Below, in pieces: positions 5,413-9,165 of a stretch of DNA of 9,165 nt (position 1 is the first letter of the stretch; each line of letters opens with the position of its first letter). Under the pieces are notes generated by a model. It made no database searches, was not told the origin of the DNA, and saw only the letters and a program-made list of their open reading frames with translations. The translations under genes and the position numbers were made by a program. Location of the stretch: assembly GCA_021737905.1 (NCBI GenBank), contig JAIPDA010000082.1, forward strand, positions 1 through 9,165. The letters are read 5' to 3'. The stretch is from Rhodoferax sp. Lineage in GTDB: Bacteria > Pseudomonadota > Gammaproteobacteria > Burkholderiales > Burkholderiaceae_C.

Positions 5413-6250
5413 AAAGGGACTGCGGGTTGTCTACCAAAATTCGCTGGCGCAGGGCGGCGTCAGGTGCCCAGCCGGACAGCAGGTCCAGCATGGCCTGGTC
5501 GTCCGGCCTGGGCACACGGTTGGGGTGCGGCCAGTTGCTGGCCCAGAGGCAGCGCTCAGGAAAATCCCTCGCCAGCGCCGACGCCAGCGCAGCTATATCG
5601 CCGTAAGCGGGCGGGCCGACGTGCGAGCTTTCATAAGGCGCAGAGAGCTTGATCCAGACGCGCCCGCTTTCGAGCAATGTGCCCATGGCGCGGAAAGCCG
5701 CATGCGCCGTCGTGACCGGACTGAGAAATTTGCCGATATGGTCTATCACCAAGGGCGTTGGCAGCGCCCGCAAGCGCGCTTCGTGCTGCGGGAAGTTGCA
5801 GCCGTCCATCTGAAAATTGATGTGCCAGCCCAGGGGCCTGACGCGCGCAGCCAGGGGTTCGAGTTGATCCCAGCCCAGCGCACCGCCGGGCAACATCATG
5901 AAGCGCACGCCGCGTATGCCGGCCTGGTGCAGCTGCTGCAATTCTTCCTCGCTGATGTCCGGCTTGACCACGGCAATGCCGCGCGCCTGAGCACCCAGTG
6001 TTTTCAAAGCGGCCACGGTACAGGCATTGTCAAACCCATAGCCCGTTGGCTGCACCACGATCACGCGCGACAAGCCCAGCGCTTGTTGAACCTGCTGGTA
6101 GGCCTTGACCGGGGCTGGCGGCGGCACAAAAGTGGCCGTTGGTGCCAGCGCGTAGCCAGGCTCGTAAATATGAATATGGCAGTCACAAGCGCCGGATGGT
6201 AAACGCGCTGGACTCGAAGGCTTTGCGCTTGTGTTCATGTGTGGCTGCAT
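5396..6250 (-). CDS. COG3618 amidohydrolase-family protein (lactonase/lactone isomerase-like, LigI/GLI relatives)
   Basis: This 284-residue amidohydrolase-2 TIM barrel belongs to the group holding 2-pyrone-4,6-dicarboxylate lactonase (LigI) and D-galactarolactone isomerase. Seen: the N-terminal CDCHIHIYEPGY (22-33) with the HxH pair His25/His27, VVQPTGYGFDN (65-75), GIRGVRFMM (111-119), VIDHIGK (168-174) with His171, and the strand-8 segment LWASNWPHPNR (235-245). At the last of these, LigI has an aspartate and this protein has Asn239. The start ATG 6250 has GAGGG 8 nt upstream and follows the preceding stop by 3 nt; the ATG at 6238 has no ribosome binding site. Tight coupling to a hydroxyacid dehydrogenase gene and the garL-garR genes downstream suggest action on a sugar-acid lactone, or on a cyclic dicarboxylate lactone. 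It is cytoplasmic, with no signal peptide. The family is firm; the substrate is inferred. Confidence 0.83.
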   Translation of the reverse strand: MQPHMNTSAKPSSPARLPSGACDCHIHIYEPGYALAPTATFVPPPAPVKAYQQVQQALGLSRVIVVQPTGYGFDNACTVAALKTLGAQARGIAVVKPDISEEELQQLHQAGIRGVRFMMLPGGALGWDQLEPLAARVRPLGWHINFQMDGCNFPQHEARLRALPTPLVIDHIGKFLSPVTTAHAAFRAMGTLLESGRVWIKLSAPYESSHVGPPAYGDIAALASALARDFPERCLWASNWPHPNRVPRPDDQAMLDLLSGWAPDAALRQRILVDNPQSLYGFED

Positions 6251-6253
6251 GCT

Positions 6254-7258
6254 TCAGACCCTCGCGGCGGTTTTCAAATTGGCCAGCCGATGCGCTGCAT
6301 CAGCGTTCACGGCGCCGACAGGCACTTGCCCGCGCAAAATGCTGTCGGTCTGCGCCACGGTTTCCAGGGATTGGTGTTCAATAGCCGGCAGTGTCAGGCC
6401 GCCGATGTGCGGCGAAGCCAGCACCCGCGGATGCGTGGCCAGCGCAAGGCTGGGCATCTGGTCCGGCGCACGGCCGACATCCAGCGCGGCACCCGCCAGG
6501 TGGCCGCTGTTGAGCGCGTCAAGCAAGGCCGCATCGTCGACCAAGTTGCCACGCGATGCATTGACGAAAAAAGCGCCCGGCTTCATGCGGGCAAAGGCTG
6601 CGGCGTTCATCAGGTTTTCAGTCTCTGCATTGGCCGGGGCCAGACACACCACATAGTCCGACTGCGCCAGCACATCGGCCAAGTCTGTGCTGCGCACAGC
6701 GGGCTCATGGGCCGGTAAAAACGGGTCATTCACCAGCACCCGCAACCCGAAAGCAGCAGCCAGCGGGCACAGGTAGCGGCTGATCTGGCCGTAGCCGATC
6801 ACGCCCAGGGTGGCACCCCGCAGTTCGCGGCCCATCTGCGGCACCGGCTGCCGGCCCGTAGCGTAAATAGCGGCAGCCTGGCTGATGCCGCGACTCAGGT
6901 CAATCATGGCCGCCAGAATCCATTCAGACACCGAGGCCATGAAACCGGCACTGGCCTGCGTGACCAGAATGCCCTGGCTGCTGGCTGCCGGCACGTCGAT
7001 GGTGCGGATGTCCACCGCGCAACGCACCACGGCCAGCAGCTCAGGCATGGCCTGCAAAGTGGCGGCATCCAGGCTGGTCTGCCGGTAAGCGATCATCAGC
7101 TGGCAGCCTTGCGCTGCTTGCACCAGCGCCGGGCCCGACAGGTCGGCATTGGAGGGGTTCAGCCGCACCTGGGCGATGCGCCGCAAACGCGCCAGCGCCT
7201 CGTCGCCAAAGTACTCACTCAGGCGGTCGGCCGGGTGCGTGACTAAAACAGTGGCCAT
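6254..7258 (-). CDS. D-isomer-specific 2-hydroxyacid dehydrogenase-like protein with altered active-site motifs
   Basis: This 334-residue protein has the D-2-hydroxyacid dehydrogenase fold, which interconverts 2-hydroxy and 2-keto acids with NAD(H). Seen: a substrate-domain start, then ASAGFMASVSEWILAAMI (102-119), the NAD-binding ATLGVIGYGQISRYL (149-163), an acidic residue after strand 2 (Asp178), NASRGNLVDDAALLDAL (233-249) with the catalytic Arg236, and SPHIGGLT (282-289) with catalytic His284. Two oddities stand out. The GxGxxG loop reads GYGQIS, ending in Ser160. The usual DVFxxEP segment with the catalytic glutamate reads DVGRAPD (260-266), so the Glu seems missing, although Asp266 is next to it. 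The gene starts at ATG 7258, 28 bp after dctM, with a weak ribosome binding site, and its stop lies 3 bp before the amidohydrolase start. Activity may be altered or specialised; the fold assignment is firm. Confidence 0.85.
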   Translation of the reverse strand: MATVLVTHPADRLSEYFGDEALARLRRIAQVRLNPSNADLSGPALVQAAQGCQLMIAYRQTSLDAATLQAMPELLAVVRCAVDIRTIDVPAASSQGILVTQASAGFMASVSEWILAAMIDLSRGISQAAAIYATGRQPVPQMGRELRGATLGVIGYGQISRYLCPLAAAFGLRVLVNDPFLPAHEPAVRSTDLADVLAQSDYVVCLAPANAETENLMNAAAFARMKPGAFFVNASRGNLVDDAALLDALNSGHLAGAALDVGRAPDQMPSLALATHPRVLASPHIGGLTLPAIEHQSLETVAQTDSILRGQVPVGAVNADAAHRLANLKTAARV

Positions 7259-7286
7259 GGACTGATGCCAAACAAACTCGAGCGCG

Positions 7287-8570
7287 TCACAGTCCCATGC
7301 TGCGCGGCAGCCACAGGGAAATAGCCGGCAAATAAGTCACCATAACGAGCACCGCCAGCAAAATCACAAAGAAGGGGCCCATGGCGCGCACCACGTCTTC
7401 AATTCGAAGCTTGGCCACCGCACTGCCGACAAAAAGCACCGCACCCACAGGCGGCGTGATCAGCCCAATGCCCAGGTTCACCATCATGATCATACCGAAA
7501 TGCACGGGGTCAATGCCAATGGCCTTGGCCACGGGCAGCAAGACCGGCGTGAGGATCAAAATCAAAGGCGCCATGTCCATCAAAGTGCCCAGCACCAGCA
7601 GCATGATGTTGATCATGGCCAGGATCACGTAACGGTTATCGCTCAGCGTGGTCAGCAGCGCAGTGATTTTCAAAGGAATCTGCATCAGCGTCATGATGTA
7701 GCCGAAGCTGGCTGCAAAACCAATCAGGATCATGACAATCGACACCGTCTTGACCGTGCGGTGCATCAGCTTGGGCAGGTCGCTCCAGCGGTAGTCGCGG
7801 TAAATGAACATGGTCACAAAGAAGGCCCACACCACCGCAATAGAGGCCGACTCGGTGGCGGTAAAAACCCCGCTCATGATGCCGCCCAGAATGATGACCA
7901 TGGTCATCAAGCCCCACATGGCGTCCAGGCAAATTTTCAGCGCCTCAGACATCGGGATCACGCGACCCTTGGGGTAGTTACGTTTGCGCGCCACGTAAAG
8001 GCAATACAGCGACAAACTCAAACCCAGCAACAGACCCGGAAAAACACCGGCCATGAACAGCGCAGCCACCGACACCGTACCGCCAGTCGCCATGGAATAA
8101 ATCACAGCGTTGTGGCTGGGTGGAATCAAGATGGCCTGAACCGAACCACTGACCGTGACCGCCGTGGCGAATGGGCGCGGGTAACCGTTTTTTTCCATTT
8201 CAGGAATCAGCACCGACCCGATCGAAGCCGTGTCGGCCACCGACGAGCCGGAAATTGCACCGAAAAAGGTGGAGGCCAAAATATTGACCAGCGACAAACC
8301 ACCGCGCACAAAGCCGATCAGCACGCCGGCAAAAGCCACCAGCCGGCGCGCCATACCGCCTTCTGCCATGATGGCGCCGGCCAGCACAAAACAGGGGATG
8401 GCCAGCAGTGAAAACTTGTTCACGCCACTGGCGATCTGGATCATGATGGCGTCCAGCGGCAGCTCAATCCAGAGCCCACCCAGCAAGGCCGCCAGGCCTA
8501 GCGCGTAAGCCACCGGCATGCCCAGCAACATGAGCGCGGCAAAACTGCCAATCAATACAAGTGCGTCCAT
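7287..8570 (-). CDS. dctM: TRAP transporter large permease subunit (DctM family)
   Basis: This 427-residue, very hydrophobic inner-membrane protein is of normal DctM length, with about 12 membrane segments. DctM carries the Na+-coupled uptake of organic acids delivered by a periplasmic DctP protein. Family signatures: FFGAISGSSVADTASIGSV (102-120), IPPSHNAVIYSMATGG (149-164), SGVFTATESASIAVVWAF (233-250) and MDMAPLILILTP (331-342) followed by GMIMMVNLGIGLITPPVG (359-376). The start ATG is preceded by GAGG and lies 2 bp after the dctQ stop, so the two subunits are coupled. The permease sequence alone does not give the substrate. The neighbouring garL/garR genes and lactonase favour a sugar acid or dicarboxylic acid. 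Confidence 0.95.
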   Translation of the reverse strand: MDALVLIGSFAALMLLGMPVAYALGLAALLGGLWIELPLDAIMIQIASGVNKFSLLAIPCFVLAGAIMAEGGMARRLVAFAGVLIGFVRGGLSLVNILASTFFGAISGSSVADTASIGSVLIPEMEKNGYPRPFATAVTVSGSVQAILIPPSHNAVIYSMATGGTVSVAALFMAGVFPGLLLGLSLSLYCLYVARKRNYPKGRVIPMSEALKICLDAMWGLMTMVIILGGIMSGVFTATESASIAVVWAFFVTMFIYRDYRWSDLPKLMHRTVKTVSIVMILIGFAASFGYIMTLMQIPLKITALLTTLSDNRYVILAMINIMLLVLGTLMDMAPLILILTPVLLPVAKAIGIDPVHFGMIMMVNLGIGLITPPVGAVLFVGSAVAKLRIEDVVRAMGPFFVILLAVLVMVTYLPAISLWLPRSMGL

Positions 8571-8572
8571 GA

Positions 8573-9109
8573 TCAGACCTCTGAAACGATGGTAGTTTTG
8601 GACTCATGGTCAAAGGTGACCACGGCGCGATGGCTCTGAGAGCCCAAAAAGGCTTTTTCCAGCACGAAAATCAGCGTCATGAAACTACCGACGGGCAAAG
8701 GCAGGTAGGTCAGCCCAACGGGTAGCCAAGGTAAGTCGCCCAGGGTTTGGCCCATGGTTTCCAGCACCAGCTTCGTACCCCAGACCATCACAAAAAGACA
8801 GATGATGGTCATGAGCACGTCGACCAGCAATTCACATTGCCTGCGCATCGCAGACGGCAAGCGGTCGGTGAGCACGCCCACTGCAATGTGTGCACCCGCA
8901 CGGTAACTGGCAGCCGCACCCAGAAAAGTAAAACTCACCATCAGCAGCACCGCCACCGGCTCGGGCCAGTGTGCGCCGGTACCCAGAACATAGCGGGCAA
9001 ACACACCCCAGGGAATGATCAGGCTCATTAAAAGAATCGAAATGCCTGCAACCCAGATGCAGCCCAGGTAAACCACATCCAGTGATCGCAACAGCTTGTG
9101 TTCAGTCAT
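8573..9109 (-). CDS. dctQ: TRAP transporter small permease subunit (DctQ family)
   Basis: This 178-residue inner-membrane protein has four predicted membrane helices (about 13-35, 50-70, 95-115 and 131-152), as in DctQ subunits, which pair with DctM. The typical first-to-second helix segment is visible: PWGVFARYVLGTGAHWPEPVAV (33-54), then FTFLGAAASYRAGAHIAVGVL (60-80). In many DctQ proteins the conserved residues after the tryptophan are E-E; here they are P-E. The C-terminus (about 155-178) is a hydrophilic tail. The start ATG 9109-9107 has only a weak AGAA-type ribosome binding site. It is followed 2 bp later by dctM. The matching solute-binding gene (dctP) is not in the window and may lie just beyond the right edge. 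Confidence 0.9.
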   Translation of the reverse strand: MTEHKLLRSLDVVYLGCIWVAGISILLMSLIIPWGVFARYVLGTGAHWPEPVAVLLMVSFTFLGAAASYRAGAHIAVGVLTDRLPSAMRRQCELLVDVLMTIICLFVMVWGTKLVLETMGQTLGDLPWLPVGLTYLPLPVGSFMTLIFVLEKAFLGSQSHRAVVTFDHESKTTIVSEV

Positions 9110-9139
9110 GGGAATTCTTGCGATGTTGAGCGCCTGGGG

Positions 9140-9163
9140 TCACAGAGGGGCATAGAGCCAGAC
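9140..9163 (-). other. Possible 3' end of an upstream gene of the same cluster
   Basis: One minus-strand frame is open from the right edge and ends in TGA at 9142-9140, coding for the last seven residues VWLYAPL. This leaves about 30 bp before dctQ, a normal operon distance. It could be the end of a dctP or catabolic gene. Seven residues are too few for identification, and the other two frames in these 56 bases are also open, so this is only a suggestion. No promoter for dctQ was recognised here. Confidence 0.2.
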
Positions 9164-9165
9164 AC

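Noticed and set aside
5525..6202. Plus-strand open frame of 225 codons opposite the amidohydrolase gene
   Set aside because: It is antisense to a conserved gene, with no family resemblance and no ribosome binding site noted.
7500..8411. Plus-strand open frame of 303 codons opposite dctM
   Set aside because: The product is dominated by His, Gln, Arg and Asp, as expected from the complement of membrane-helix codons. It is a shadow of dctM.

Overview
The window is about 9.2 kb of GC-rich, tightly packed bacterial DNA. Gene content (TRAP transporter, COG3618 amidohydrolase, GarL/GarR-type enzymes, SsuD-like monooxygenase), base composition and the style of the proteins suggest a betaproteobacterium of the Comamonadaceae (Polaromonas/Rhodoferax/Variovorax-like). 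That placement is inference; no rRNA or marker gene is present.

Layout, left to right. (1) Positions 2-247, + strand: the 3' end of a Gfo/Idh/MocA-type oxidoreductase, followed by a short tandem repeat. (2) Positions 276-2814, - strand: a three-gene operon read right to left, coding for an SsuD-like FMNH2-dependent monooxygenase, a YdhF-type aldo/keto reductase and an HpaC-like flavin reductase. The genes overlap by 4 bp at both junctions. (3) Positions 2815-2900: a compact divergent control region with a sigma70-like promoter for the trio and a repeat that covers its -10 box. (4) Positions 2901-3620, + strand: a GntR/HutC-family repressor-type regulator. (5) Positions 3638-9109, - strand: a catabolic and transport cluster read right to left as TRAP small permease (DctQ), TRAP large permease (DctM), a D-2-hydroxyacid dehydrogenase-like protein, a COG3618 amidohydrolase/lactonase, a GarL-type aldolase and a GarR-type tartronate semialdehyde reductase. 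The last 56 bases probably hold the 3' end of another gene of this cluster.

How it may work together. GarL plus GarR is a textbook lower pathway for hexarates: 5-keto-4-deoxy-D-glucarate is cleaved to pyruvate and tartronate semialdehyde, and the latter is reduced to D-glycerate. The TRAP permease would import an organic or sugar acid, the COG3618 hydrolase would open (or isomerise) a lactone, and the dehydrogenase would act on a 2-hydroxy/2-keto acid. The monooxygenase/AKR/flavin reductase trio has the same enzyme classes as the sulfoquinovose monooxygenase (Smo) pathway of Agrobacterium: FMNH2-dependent desulfonation to an aldehyde, then reduction of that aldehyde. The most interesting reading is an oxidative C-S (or other C-X) cleavage module next to sugar-acid catabolism, with a YdhF-type AKR in the reductase role. 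The substrate is unknown. Whether the two operons belong to one pathway is inference.

No RNA genes, insertion sequences, CRISPR arrays or phage genes were seen.
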